In this document: positions 49,801 through 62,586 of the stretch, piece after piece
Numbering within the stretch: position 1 is the first letter of the stretch
Layout of the letters: each line of letters starts with the position of its first letter
Assembly (NCBI GenBank): GCA_964247055.1
Contig: OZ176052.1
Location: forward strand, 3,286,001 to 3,350,000
DNA: 64,000 bases
Direction: 5' to 3'
Source: Paragordius varius
Taxonomy: Eukaryota; Nematomorpha
Notes under the pieces: generated by a model
What the model was told of the DNA's origin: nothing
The model's input: the letters and a program-made list of their open reading frames with translations, nothing else
Databases searched by the model: none
Position numbers and translations under genes: made by a program

Positions 49801-50280
49801 CAAAGATGGTGGACCGGCACTTCCGATATCAAGGGTCTAGCCCATGTGCAAGAATATTGTTCAGCATATCTACAATCTCGTAATTTATATAGTTTATCCA
49901 TCATGTTTCACATGTTGTTATTGGTTATTGTGCTGATACAAAGTGTCATCCTATACCAAAGATTTCTACATTTCAAGGAAATTAATAAGCTACAAATGCA
50001 AACACTAATCATCATTTTGGTTTATACGGTTGGCCTAATCTTTTACAATATTTGGTTTGGATTTAAAGCACACATATGCATACTGCTTGTGTTTGCGATA
50101 ATCCTATTCTCACAAATTTATTATGGCCTATTTGGACTTCAATTGCTAACTACGCATTCGCATTCCTCATCTAAACCCGGGATATCTGGCATGAATACAA
50201 AGAATCAAACAAATCAACTTTCTAAGAATTCTCAAGCACCACCCATTGATGATACAGATATTAGCGGAGTGCCTGGATAA
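46826..50280 (+). CDS. Class C GPCR (mGluR-like), tandem copy C
   Basis: Paralogue of A and B. Exons 46826-47158, 47345-47508, 47813-49385 and 49669-50280 have the phases of A. N-terminal hydrophobic segment (LLHILFLFGLPY). Venus-flytrap EINIGALYEIFER, GLIGPTSSYEGEF, FIGIDTWPSNYNL. Cysteine-rich domain CSPPCLPNQ..CCWGCRSCSGRRQIF..FNPCITCP. Membrane segments include YPFLLFVGVVGLVLTLFLIF, YRPLLYTQYLAILLGFIAF and CGSGRFFYLMSTTLIF. The last intron has a GC donor (CAG then GCAAGT at 49386-49391); the conserved phase and the TM4 continuation LILIILDFSYG fix the junction. The acceptor at 49667-49668 has a poor pyrimidine tract. The Asn-rich tail of A is shorter here. Confidence 0.92.
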
Positions 50281-53200
50281 ATCTTGATAATGTTTAATTT
50301 ACCTAGTTAAAAGAATTTGTTTATTGTACAGTATCCGTTGAATATATTTCGTTTTAAATTTTTATATATATCTTATATTACAATATGCATTTCATATTAA
50401 TCCTATATTCTGAAAATTATTATGTTGAAAAAAAACGATTTTATGGACATCTAATATCAATTAATAAATATCAATCATAAGAATTTTTTAACTGTATTTT
50501 ATCCATACCAATTGCGTATATTATAATTCTCTATAAGCCAAATAATAAAAAAATTGTTGTGATGGCTATAAAAGAAAAGAACTTCTAAAAATCAATAAAT
50601 AAAATATATTAATAGCAATAAATATAATAAATAATTTATCTCAGATTTCTATTATTCTACAGTAAAAAATGATTTTTCAACTATTACATAATTAAAAAAA
50701 TGTTTTACCATATACGCTCCATTAATGAAAATCGCACATCTTTCAGTTTTATTCAGGATATTTTACATTACATGGTTTTACTACTTTAAACATACTTACG
50801 GCGCTCAATATATCCTAACACCAGGTATTATTACGCATAATTATCTTTTGATTTTACATACTTTTATGACTAACCAACCAAGTATTTAGATACAAAAAAA
50901 AATTATTTTTCATCTTATACAAATATTAACTTTTATTTTTGAAATGGGACGATTTTGGGTAATTAAAAGGAGGAACATAAAAACGGTGGTTGAATTTTGA
51001 CTCTAGAGATTCTTTATATATTATATATATGTATTTTACTGATGTTATAATTTATAATTAAAAAATAAAAATTAACATCTAACAAAACGTACATTTTTTG
51101 CGATCAGTGTAAATTGTTAAAAATTATTTCTCCGCTTAAACAAGGTAAAGGCATTAATTTACCGTTTTAACAATATGTAAGAGAAGAATAATTCTTTATA
51201 AAGGGGCTAGAATTCTAAACATAAAAATATAACATAGTACTGTTTGAATTGGTGTTCGTATTTTTGACTTCATTTTCTAAAAAACTTTTTTATTCATTGG
51301 CACTCAAAAAAAGTTTTTAAGGGCCAAATAAAATATTTTCTCTAGGGAGTAAACCATAAAATATCGACCTATTGCATAGCTGTTCTTACATATGCAGATA
51401 TTTATTATTAATAAGTTCAGGAAAACATTAAAATGAATAATTCAGGGCTTATAAGGCCCTTCTAGGGCTCCATCAGCTGCTCGGTTTAAGGGCGAGTTTA
51501 AAATTATTACACGAAATGAGCTGAGTTTTATCACCATTTTTTTCCAATCAATGCTTTCGGGTTTTAACAGCATTTTTTTTGTTTAAGGCGTGCCATCAAA
51601 AACATATATTATAAAAAAACGAGAAATTGGTTTCAAAAATTAAAAAAAAATAATTTATTTAAAGAGTTAAATATACGTTTATTAAATAAAAACAACACAA
51701 TTTTAACAAAAATATTTTTCTATCATAATTTCTCATTTCAGAGTTCAATTAAAAACCCCTGTTTGTGGTAAACGTGTGCAAAATTGGATTTAAAGCAGAA
51801 AAATATATAAAACCGTGGTGCTTCCGGTTTCGCGAACACAAGTCATTTAGAAAGTAGCACTTAATGGAAAAAGCTCCAATCAACGCAAATTGTGCTTTTT
51901 TGGTGTAAGCTTAGATTCTCAAATATTTTATTATAATATATCATTAACTCTAATTAAGAGGAGATAATATTTTAATTAAATAATTTGTGGGTGGCTAGTA
52001 TTCTTAATGAAATTTAAACGTACTAAGACTTAACTGTAAGAAGATTTACATATGCTATATTATTACAACAAAATACGTATTGGAAAAAAAATACTTTAAA
52101 ATTTGAATATTGACGAAAACGCATAATGGAAACTGTACTTTAAAAGATATAAATAACAGGATTTCTACATAATTCGAAATTCTGTATATCACCTCATATT
52201 TTTGCTTAACACTTCGATTTAAATTGGGGTATCTGAATACCCCCGACTAAATTTGAATTAGGATTTTTTAAAAAACTACTGATGGAAACGGTCCTAATTT
52301 AAATTTATGCTTCTATCCTAATAAAAGTTATATAAATATGCCAAAATATCCAAATAAAATTTTGTTTTAAAATAAAGTTCCATGTCAAACTACTTCGACG
52401 CCATTTTGATTTTACAAAATTTTTGCAAAATATCGTCTTCATTTAATTTTAAGGGTTAAATTAAAACTAATTTTTTATTTAAATTACATCTAACATGGAT
52501 AGAAATGGAAAAAGCTGTTTATTTTGTATTATTTATCAATTTTACCATTGCATGCATGTCACGTTGATTAAATTTTTACCTTTCGGTTTTAGCTTAAAAT
52601 AAGTAATATCAAGTATTTTTGAATAAAATTTTTATATATTTCGGTTTATTTACATAGGTGCAGGATTTCGCCATGTTTTTGATTCTTTCCATATTTTTTG
52701 AAGAATTTAATTTTAAACAGGTCTGGGGTATTTAACTACCCCAATTTAAATCGAAGGACTAAAATGAATGTGTTGTATCCAAGTGTTAAACGATTCGTTC
52801 TTTTACAGTATGAGTAAAATGTTTTGTTAGTTTTTCATTACTTCCCACATTTGAAGTTATTTTTCTCCCTATGCAATTGGTAAATAATTCTCTTTTCTGT
52901 AAATGCTCACTATCAAAATTTAATGAAAAACTAGAAATGCATTTATTTATGCAGTAAGATTAAATATATATTGTGTTCGATTGCGAAGGATTTGGAATGC
53001 TTAGTGAAATACTTCTTCCGGTGTTTTTAACGGCCCGCCCATTGTCCATTTGTTTTAGTGCAAAACATAATAGAGTGGAAATTTTTTCAATAATTTTTAT
53101 TCTTCCAATCTGACAGCGACGACAAATAAAAATCCGACCATATTGAGAGCCTAAAAAAATGTACCGTAAATCTCAAAATATTTTTTAATGATATAAAATT

Positions 53201-53460
53201 AGTTAATAAAAGTAAGAGCTTTCGCAGAATATATAATATATTACCATATATCCTCAACAAATACATATTGGGTAGGTTTTTTACTAAATGGCGAATTTAA
53301 CAATTATAGGCCAAAAATCGGAGAAATAAAAATCAAAGAGTCACAGGCGTGTTTTGAAAAAATTGTTTTTTAATGGAATAATTTCCCATTAAATTTTTAT
53401 ATAATTTCTTATATTATTGAAAATAACACATCTGTAATTATTATTTTTGTTTATCTGTAG
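50281..53460. other. Intergenic DNA between receptor C and the CUB gene
   Basis: AT-rich DNA with no coding frame recognised; it should hold the missing 5' exons of the CUB gene unless they are further away. It includes the TIR element at 52206-52759. A less AT-rich patch near 51.4-51.9 kb was not identified. Confidence 0.45.
52206..52759. mobile_element. 0.54-kb TIR element, copy 2 of 3 (opposite orientation)
   Basis: The left end is TTAACACTTCGATTTAAATT, then GGGGTATCTGAATACCCC. The right end is GGGGTATTTAACTACCCC, then AATTTAAATCGAAGGAC. The ends are inverted repeats of about 32 bp, and each contains its own hairpin (GGGGTA...TACCCC). The internal sequence is the reverse complement of the copies at 26.6 and 63.1 kb (TTTCGCCATG, TTCTTTCCATATTTT). 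Confidence 0.85.
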
Positions 53461-56400
53461 AAACATGCAATCTAACCATTAAAGGATTCTCTGGTCTTTG
53501 GAGTAGTGTTCATTTACTATCACGAACTGCTCCATTTAGTACAAAAACAGAGTTTGCTTGCATAATCCAAATCATATCTGCCCCCAATCAAATAATTCAT
53601 TTGCAATTTTTTACGAATTTGGTACAAGAAAATACCGAATTATGCGATCGCGAATACATAACCATTGGAGATTATGCATGGGTAGAACGGGATTCGATAT
53701 CGGCGGCAAATAACTCGGAAAATGGTAAAGGCCAAAATAACATATTTATGAATTAGATATACACTCTGAGTAAGTATACATTGCTCGTTTTTCATTGAAT
53801 GTGGCAGATAGTATATACACCAAAGAGAATTATTTATTAGCTACTTATAAAAAGGGAAAAAAATAACGATAAGCCAATAATACTGCCCTTTATGTATATT
53901 CTCTTTGGAAATATTTGATGAAAAATTAACAATGTATACACATAGTCTATATACCCTAAGAGTAGTATTAGGTAGCCTATTACTCAATTTATATAACTGC
54001 TCCATAATATTTTCAACTCTAAATTCAAAAGGAGCACATATGTTGCTTTTTCAATTAAGATACTGTTTTCAACCCTGTTACGAGAATTTGTGTATAAATT
54101 AACAGATCAATTTAGTTATTAATACGATTTATATAAAAATTGTCTTTAATATAAGCATTGATAAATTAAGTCGATGGTGCCATAATTAGATAACTGGCCA
54201 ACAAATGAATTTTATTTTATGTAACATTTTTTATGTTAAATATATTTATTTAGTGAACAATGGCCTGACATTAACTTCGTCCACCATTTTTAATCAATGC
54301 ATCAGCAATGAACTTTGTGAAAATCAACCATTCGATGGTATATTTTGTTCGTTTTTGGTGAATGGTAAATCTTACTATTACTCTGAATACAATTCGGTAA
54401 GGATTGGTATCAAACATGACTTATTTACTCGTATTTCACACAACAGTCGTGGCAAGATGCCCTATCTTAAATTTCGATTCGATTACCGTTTCATAGAAAG
54501 TTTGCGGGCCGAAGCGAGGATCGGTAATGTCGAAAACGTTATACATAATGGATTACCTATACCAAACACCTATTGTGATAAAATATTTGTTGGGTGCGAT
54601 CAAGCCAAAAATTGCAGAGTTCAGTCACCGGGATGGCCCGGCACCTACTTACGTAACATAGCCTGTAAATATTATATTATCAATCCTAAAAGTGGAAATA
54701 AACGGTTTTGGAACGTGCTAACAGCCAGTCTTAGTGAAGGTGATGTCAATTTTCCAGGTTCCGCTAAGAAAGGTGAAACGGCTAATGCCACAGTCCCTAT
54801 CACATGGAAGTTAAATGCCTGCTTTTCCGACCGCATTGAAATTTACGACGGCTTAGAAGCCATCACATCCAATCTAATAACCGTTCTATGTGGGCAAAGC
54901 ACCATACCAGACATTATTACTTCTATGTCAGATATCGTGATTGTGTTCAAGAGTTTACCATTCGGAAAATTTGGTTATTCCGGTTTTGAGTTTATTTTGT
55001 ACAGTGTTCCCGTTTACATGTCGATTGGTGCAGGTTTTATGGTTAAACCTAGGAATAAAGAATGTAAATTTATCGTGGATGGTAGTTTCCGAAACGAAGG
55101 ACAATTTTCGAGCCTTCAACATTGGATTCGTCCTAATACCACATGTACCATAGAATTTATCGGGCATAATCAAATAATCCTCCTAATATTTCAAGAATTG
55201 ACTATATTCCCAGCGAAAATGTGTGGAAGGTTTATTGAGATATCAGAAAATGATTTGGGTAAACAAAATGAAGGGGACAAGAAAAATAAAATTCTAAATC
55301 AAAAAATTCGAAAACACTATAAACTATGTAACACAAAAAGTTACCCAGACATAAATATTTTGAGAACTTCAGTTAAACATCACTTTAGCTCTCTATTTAA
55401 TATATTTTCTAGAGGAAACTCACTGAGGATAAATTACCATGAACCAGAAGGAAGTTTTGATTCAGGACTTTTACGATTTAAAGGACAATATATATTTTTG
55501 AATGTTACTCAACCTTCAAATAGCATTCATGACAATAAAACCATTTGTGATTATGTTATCGAACAAAATACTAATGGGTAATTAATAACCCAGTATAAAT
55601 ATTATAATCTAACAAATAAAATAATTTTAGCTATAGATTTTTGTTTGTTAAAATCAAAAATTTAAATTATATTTATTATTATGATATAGAGAATCCGATG
55701 GAATACTTATAAGCCCACAAAATGACCTACTTTTTGGATTAGGACCGCTAGATCACTTAACTTGTCAGTATGAAATAAGAGCTAGAGAACAATACGATAT
55801 TCACATATCAATTCAACAAATAATGCTTTACTCCAAAGACGAACACGATGATGGCGGGAATTCAAACCCTGAGAATTTGAATTGCACGACCTATTATAAT
55901 TCCACGACATTGGCCTATGAATGTATATGGCATGGTAAAGATATACATTACAGTCGTCATCTAAGAGTCCTAGCAGGAGATGGGAGAGAATTGGCTTGCT
56001 TCTGTGAAAATACCGAAAACATGATACAAACGATAAGTATGGAGGAACCGGTGCATTTATTCAGATCAGCGCAATCGATCAAAATAATATTCCACGTAAA
56101 TCAAATGCAATGGCCAGAAAACAGTAAAACCATCAATTTTCAACTCAAATATAATTTTCAGCGTGTCACACAATGCAGTTTTAATGATATACATTACACG
56201 TTACAGGGTTTGGAGAGGGGTTCTTTAAATTTTATCCACAAGGTATCACGCCTGATTCCACCGAAACCTACTGCAGAACCAGCTTTAAATTATTCCCTAA
56301 ACATAAAATCCAATTACAATCTTCGTTTAAGTCAGGAAACAAATCAGACAAATAATATGTCATCTAATATGATTGATGATGGAATGGAATCAATAGTCTA

Positions 56401-57061
56401 TAATTATTCAGCTTGCATTTGGACATTTAAGGTTGTACATCCATTACATTTTCTCTATTTCAAAATCTTTTTGGGTGTTAACGAAGATTGTGTACAAGAA
56501 AAAGTTATGATTTACACATTGGGACAACCGAAACCGTATATAATACTATGTCAACCGAAGACAAGCAAATATCCGGACAAAATGATAGACTTTTTTTCTC
56601 AGGGTTGGTTTCAGTTAGATTCTATAGCCAATGCTATTCAACATTTTCAAACGGATCAGAACTTGGTCAATACATCATCCATGGTATTTGGAGATTTAAA
56701 TCATCACACGCATGAAACCACTTTTGATTCTATGAATTCGGTATTGGTAGAATTAATAATAAATAATGCACCCTTGGCTCCAACCTCTCCAAATCTCATC
56801 AAGACTCTTGGTTTAAAATGGTTAACTGTCATGAAAACCAAACAGCAATTAGATTTTGTCACCCAAAAATTCACGACCTTAACAAATATATCACTTGATA
56901 TAGATTTGAAAGGCCTTCATAAATTTGTTAAAGAAGAATGTAGCTTTGAATGCCCAGGGGCATGTATTGGCCCATTTATGTGTGATGGGGTCTTTGATTG
57001 CCCTGGTTACTATGATAATCGTACGTTTGATGAACGCCATTGCCAAACATTCAAAAATTAA
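53461..57061 (+). CDS. Multi-CUB, LDLa-domain extracellular protein, 5' end missing
   Basis: Probably a secreted or membrane-anchored binding protein. Exons 53461-53724, 54254-55577 and 55690-57061 join in phase. Exon 1 is a CUB-like module (CNLTIKGFSG...FACIIQI...LCDREYITIGDY). Exon 2 holds CRVQSPGWPGTYLRNIACKY, a typical CUB start, then IEIYDGLEA, FGYSGFEFILYS and a further CUB-like unit ending LRINYHEPEGSFDSG. Exon 3 has CUB-like stretches, then a single LDL-receptor class A repeat, CPGACIGPFMCDGVFDC, with an imperfect acidic end (YYDNRTFDERHC). The domain order resembles arthropod multi-CUB/LDLa proteins of unknown function (from memory). The stop comes nine bases after TFKN-like sequence, with no membrane helix. 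The signal peptide exon was not found. AATAAA lies at 57088-57093. Confidence 0.85.
53762..53950. mobile_element. Tc1/mariner-type MITE in the CUB gene intron
   Basis: The left end, after TA (53760-53761), is CACTCTGAGTAAGTATACAT; the right end contains the inverse CAATGTATAC. GAGTAAGTATACATTGCT is shared with the MITE at 7548-7721, so both belong to one family. Inner inverted blocks CCAAAGAGAAT and ATTCTCTTTGG extend the palindrome. Confidence 0.68.
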
Positions 57062-58067
57062 AATAATAATAATTTTCTTATTACATAAATAAAAGTGTTT
57101 ATGAATGAAGACTTTGACACGCATTTAATTATAAATTTATAACCCTAATCTACACAATCCAATTTTTGGTGTTTATGGGAAATTTTTTATTAGCAGTAAC
57201 CATTTAAACAATAAAAATTCTATTTGATACAGTTATTAAATGATTTATGGTTTGGCATATTTACATCCATAATTAATTTCATAATTTATTATATAAAATA
57301 ATGACTGATTTCGAAATTTATTTATTATATATTTGTTTAAATTTCATATTTTTTGTCTTAAATTTTGGTATTTTTCGCTTTAAATCAATATATTTTATAA
57401 GAATTGTCGATGTTTTCAAATTGCAGTAGAAAATTCCTTAAACTCGTTGAACATGCCAAATATTTAGGCAACATGTGCAGTTTGGTTTGGATCATGCGCA
57501 TCTTGTTCGAAAATGATTCTGATTTTTAAAATATATTCTTATGAAATTATTATGAGTTTTGGCAAGATATGTCAATTAGTATAAAATATTTTTGACTCAT
57601 CCTTACTGTTTTGCTCCCAACTTATGAACTATGTTAAAAATTTATAGAAATCGGTTAACAGATGCTCATATGGATAACTAATTAAGATTGTCTGGTCATT
57701 ATGTGAATACTTTCATTTTTTTAATAAATAGCACAAGAGACATCTTCAATACATCTGCGAAGATTTACTAATTTAGGATATCAATATCTTAATATGTGTC
57801 AATTAACTGTCTATATGTCGGTATTATATAGTAAACGCTGCCCTTGAGCCAAAAAATATTTTTATATGGCCAAATATTTTTATTTTATATATATTTTGAT
57901 AGTGAAATTTATCAGGATCATGGTGCTTTTGGTTTAGGCTAGAACTGATTTAAGAAATTATTTAAATTTTTTCGCTCTCCATACCAGAAAATGACAATGC
58001 GCACAATCTGAGTTTTTTTGCTGACTAAATGCTTCATTCCAAAATATATTAAAATGCAATATAAAGT
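57062..58067. other. AT-rich flank between the CUB gene and the Gypsy element
   Basis: No gene, RNA or repeat recognised apart from the polyadenylation signal of the CUB gene at 57088-57093. Confidence 0.5.
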
Positions 58068-58385
58068 TGACGACAAAGTAAAGTCAATGGTAAATTTATT
58101 GTATATCGTATTGTATAATGATCTATATATATATATATATACATCTAAGATAATTAGGTCTAATGTATTCACATATATCAAGGTGAGATGTTTGCTTTTA
58201 TACAATTAACTCAAGGTATCATAATAATAGTCACACGTGGTGGTGAGGTTATAATAATATAATAATAGTACACAGATAACTTAATAGGTTAATATAATAA
58301 TATATAACGAATGTTGTTTGTGCGGTTAATATAATCGTGTAATAAAAGATTCCATCAAATTAGCCTGTCAGTTATCACTCTAACA
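58068..58385 (-). repeat. Gypsy LTR (3' LTR of the element)
   Basis: 318 bp; on the minus strand it begins TGTTAGAGTGATAACTGAC and ends GTCGTCA, the usual TG...CA. It contains a short AT run. It differs from the partner LTR at about ten positions outside that run. Confidence 0.9.
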
Positions 58386-61300
58386 TCACTACCCCCTCCT
58401 AACGAAAGCGGGCAGGTTTCTGACGACTTCTTGTCGGGTACCGTCGTTCTTGTGTTTTAGCGGGGGAGTAGATTGTCGCAGATTTCTGGGTATTATCATT
58501 ATTTGGACTTTCGGCTGTCGGAGTAATTGGGATTTCGTTCTTTTAATTGATCGTGTTTGGTTGCGTTTCAGCGATTGCTCCATCATCCGTGGCAGTGGTT
58601 ACCTCCTCCTCATTTGTGTTGCTGGCAGTGGTCGGCTGTGGTTGTGGTTGTTGTACTATTTGGTCAGTGTGTTTCCTCACAACTTTGTCTCGTTCCTTGT
58701 CTCATACCTTGTATGAAAATAATCATGTACGGTCCGTAATCTCTCCGGCGCGCCACCCTGGACTTAATTCATTTTTAATCATTACCTGGTCATTAATGGC
58801 AAACTGCCGTCGGAAGGCCGGTGCATCTAGCAATGCCCTACTATTTAACCAGGTTAAGGGGGTATGGGGAGTACGCTTGAACATTAACTGGGCCGGGGTT
58901 TTTTTCGTTGTTGAGTGTATAGAATTTCTATACGCCCATAGGCTAGTGTTAAACGCTTCGTGGGTGGATATCGCATTATTTTTTATTCTTTTGCATTTAT
59001 TTTTTATTGTACCTACTAATCTTTCTACCATCCCATTACTCTTAGGATGGTAGGGGGTAACAATATCTTTCACCCCTAACGTACTTAAGGTTGACGTGAA
59101 GTACTCATTACTGAAATACGAAGCGTTATCGCTAACGATCTCTCTTGCAAAGCCAAACCTTGCAAAGCCAAACCTTGCAAAGGTTTCTTCTACTTTGTGG
59201 ATTATATTCGCTGCGGTTACCTTTTTCAAAATAAATCCTTCTGCTTATTTCGAGGCACTATCAATTATCAACAACCAATAAAAACCGTCTACCGGTCCGG
59301 CTACATCAATATGTAAACGCTCCCACACAGCAACATTATGATCCCACTGATACGTGGAATTCTGTGTAAAATTCGGCCTACTACATTGGCACGATTCGCA
59401 TTGACTACTGGCTTTTACCAGGTCATTTTCTAATTCTGGCCAATAACACTTAAATCTGGCCATCGCTTTCATGGTCTCTACGTTGTTATGCCCGCTGTGT
59501 AGGTATCTCACCACCTCTTTTTGGAGGGGTTTCGGAATTACAATCCGATCATTTAAACTTAATAAGCCATATTGATATGCCAACTCGTCTTTACGGTTTA
59601 CAAACTTTTTTAATTCTGGAGAACTCCAGTCATGGTTGTTTAACGCTTTAATTACTTTTTGTAATACTGAATCTAATGCGGTTTCTTTTCGAATTTCATC
59701 TCTGCTTAACCGCACGTTAAGACAATTCAAAAATCTCAGATATCTGGTATCCGCATAATATTCATGATAGGCAACGATCTCGTCAATCGGCCATCTCGAT
59801 AAATAATCAGCTCTATTTTGAGCCCCTTTTTGATGACTTATTTCAAAGTCGTATTCATTTATCATATTAATCCATCTTAGTACTTTAGCATTATGTATCT
59901 CTTTTAAATTTCGATCTCTATTTATTAACTTTACTAAAGGTAAATGGTCAGTTAATATTATGAATTTTCTACCGTATACGAAACTATGAAACTTTCGTAA
60001 CGCAAATAATATTGCTTTTAATTCCTTCTCTATAGTGGAATAATTCTTTTCAGCGTTGATACACTTTTGTGAGGCATACGCTATCGGTATCCTTTCACTA
60101 TTAACTTCATGACTCAAAATACACCCGAATCCTAAATCTGACGCATCAGTTTCTATTATCAACCATCTCGTATTTTTACTAGTTAATTCATGTAAGGGGC
60201 CGACTACCATTTGTAATTTTGGTATAAAGCGTTCATGAAATGTCAAAAAACCTAGAAAACTACGTAATTACTTTTTATCTACCGGCCTTTTTAGTTTCTT
60301 AATTGCTTTGATTTTGCTTTCACATGGGCTTATACCCTTTTTCGATATTTCAAACCCTAAATAGTTTACTGATCTGCGCCTATCATTATTTTATCTTGTC
60401 TTAATTTAAATCCGGACTTATCGAGACGACTTAATAGGTTATTTAAATTGTTAATGTGCTCATTTTCCGTCCTACCAGTCACTAGGACGTCATCTAAATA
60501 TAAGCAAGTTCCCGGACTTTCAGCCAGCACTTGTTCCATCACTCTTTGGAAGATGATAGGTGCCGTGGCCAGTCCAAACGGCATGCGTTTGTCTCTAAAA
60601 AAACCTTTATGTGTTGATATTGTTAACAATTCCTGACACTCCTCTGCCATAGGGATTTGGAGGTAAGCATCTTTTAAATCAATTTTTGTGAATGTGATAC
60701 CTTCACCTATTTTCGACACCAACTCATCAAACGTGGGGATTATATGGGAGTCTTCTTGCAACCACTTATTAATCGTTACCCGAAAATCACTACATATTCT
60801 AAATTCGCCATTCGGTTTAATTACATTAACCGTAGGCGTGGCCCATGTCACAGGTGTAATGTTAGGATCAACCGGTTCTAAGATGCCTAACTTTTCTAGC
60901 CTTGTCAGTTCTTTCTCCATCTTTTCTCTTAATGGAAAAGGCACCCTGCGAGATGGCCATACTTTCGGGATCGCATTCGCTGCAATGCGAATTTTTACAG
61001 GGTCCTTATAACACCCTAACTTACTTTCGAATAAGTTTTTACACAAATTTCATTCTTAAGATAATTAACTTTAACCTGTGGCATCTCAATCTGGAATTTC
61101 GCCATCCAGTCTAGTCCACAGATCAGCGGAGCCATCCCAATCGTTTTGCTTAGGACACATATGTCCCTGACCATTTGTTTACCATTTACCTGGACCTTGA
61201 CACTTGCTGTCCCCATCATTGGCACTGTGGTATTATTGTACGATTTTAGTGGGGGTGTCGGTCCCACGTTAGAAAGTTTATTACGCTAATATCCGAACCG

Positions 61301-61696
61301 GTATCGTAGATAAAGTCTTTTTCTAACCCGTTTATTACTAGTGTTATCAGTAAGGAAGTTTGCGCATTAAGACCTACGTTGACTTCCTTCAATAATTGCC
61401 TATTGAAGTTGGGTCTTTGTCTCTTAGCCACACACATTCTCGCAAAATGGTTCAGCTTTCCGCATTTGTTGCAGGATCGTCTCCAGGCTGGACACTTGTT
61501 GGTTGGGTGTGTTGACCGAAATGTTTGCATGTAATAGATGATTTTATTTATTGTTTGTCGGTAGGGTTTATTATGTTGTAACCAATTGATATTATTGCTG
61601 TTGCTAAGTCGTCGATTGCTATTATTATTGTATTTTTGAGCTGTGATATTCATTGGTTTGTCTGCCATATTCGTTTTGGCCACCACTGACAACTGG

Positions 61697-61750
61697 GGAC
61701 GACAAAGTAAAGTCAATGGTAAATTTATTGTATATCGTATTGTATAATGA

Positions 61751-61793
<43 letters not shown>

Positions 61794-62032
61794 AAGATAA
61801 TTAGGTCTAATGTATTCACATATATCAAGGTGAGATGTTTGCTTTTATACAATTAACTTAAGGTATCATAATAATAGTCACACGTGGTGGTGAGGTTATA
61901 GTAATATAATAATAGTACACAGATAAGTTAATAGGTTAATATAATACTATATAACGAATGTTGTTTGTGCGGTTAATCTAATTATGTAATAAAAGATTCA
62001 TTCAAATTAGCCTGTCAGTTATCACTCTAACA
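61697..62032 (-). repeat. Gypsy LTR (5' LTR of the element)
   Basis: 336 bp; extra length relative to the partner comes mainly from a longer AT microsatellite (about 61753-61792). About 3% substitution by eye between the two LTRs points to a recent to moderately old insertion. Confidence 0.9.
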
Positions 62033-62444
62033 AAAGTATATATAAAAAGTAAAATAATATATTTATAAATTTTATTTTTATCCGAAAATCCCAAATTTTG
62101 GTCCATGGCTAGTTCAAAATAAACGAAAAAATGCCGAGATTGTATGATAAAAATTTTAAAAAATACTAACATAAAAAAAGTTTTCCCCGAAAAAATGGAT
62201 ATTTTGTCTAAAAATTAAATAAGCAAAATTTTGTTGAAGCGTACCTCATTCCTTTTTTGGGATGATGAAAACGGGTTAAAAACACCTTGTTAAAAAAACT
62301 TTTTTTATAATTGAATGCCTGCACATTTTTATCACCTAAAAATTTAAATTTATAGGTTTGCCTGCTTTCAAATTTGGATAAATTAACACACAATTTATAA
62401 TTTATTAAATAAATTAAGCGAACAAAAATTTTGATCAATGTTTT

Positions 62445-62586
62445 AAAGTGATAGAAATTTTCAGCATCATCATATTACATAGAAACAGTGTTTTATAATA
62501 TGCCATTTGCACTTCAAAGTGATAGAAATTTTCAGCATCATCATATTACTTAGAAACAGTGTTTTATAATATGCCATTTGCACTTC
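62445..62586 (+). repeat. 71-bp perfect-period tandem duplication
   Basis: Units 62445-62515 and 62516-62586 differ at a single base (ATTACATAG against ATTACTTAG). Each begins AAAGTGATAGAAATTTTCAG. Looser ~22-bp units of the type ATACTTCAAGTTGGTTCT follow to about 62665. Confidence 0.92.

Larger units (their letters stand above)
58068..62032 (-). mobile_element. Ty3/Gypsy LTR retrotransposon (Mag-like), broken fossil
   Basis: About 3.97 kb, read on the minus strand. It has two LTRs and a 5-bp target duplication AAAGT at 58063-58067 and 62033-62037. Parts in minus-strand order: a nucleocapsid zinc knuckle (CNKCGKLNHFARMC, about 61.45 kb), aspartic protease (YDTGSDISVI, about 61.3 kb), reverse transcriptase (about 60.4-61.0 kb; KIDLKDAYLQIP, LYLDDVLV), RNase H (about 59.9-60.2 kb), then integrase with its zinc-binding start (about 59.4 kb) and catalytic core (58.7-59.3 kb). 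Most of gag is not recognisable and no envelope gene is seen. It looks broken, with roughly five or six breaks. LTR similarity suggests a fairly recent insertion. Confidence 0.9.

Noticed and set aside
58389-59053. Plus-strand frames over the Gypsy element (for example 58450-59053)
   Set aside because: Antisense shadows of the integrase region and 3' end of the retrotransposon.
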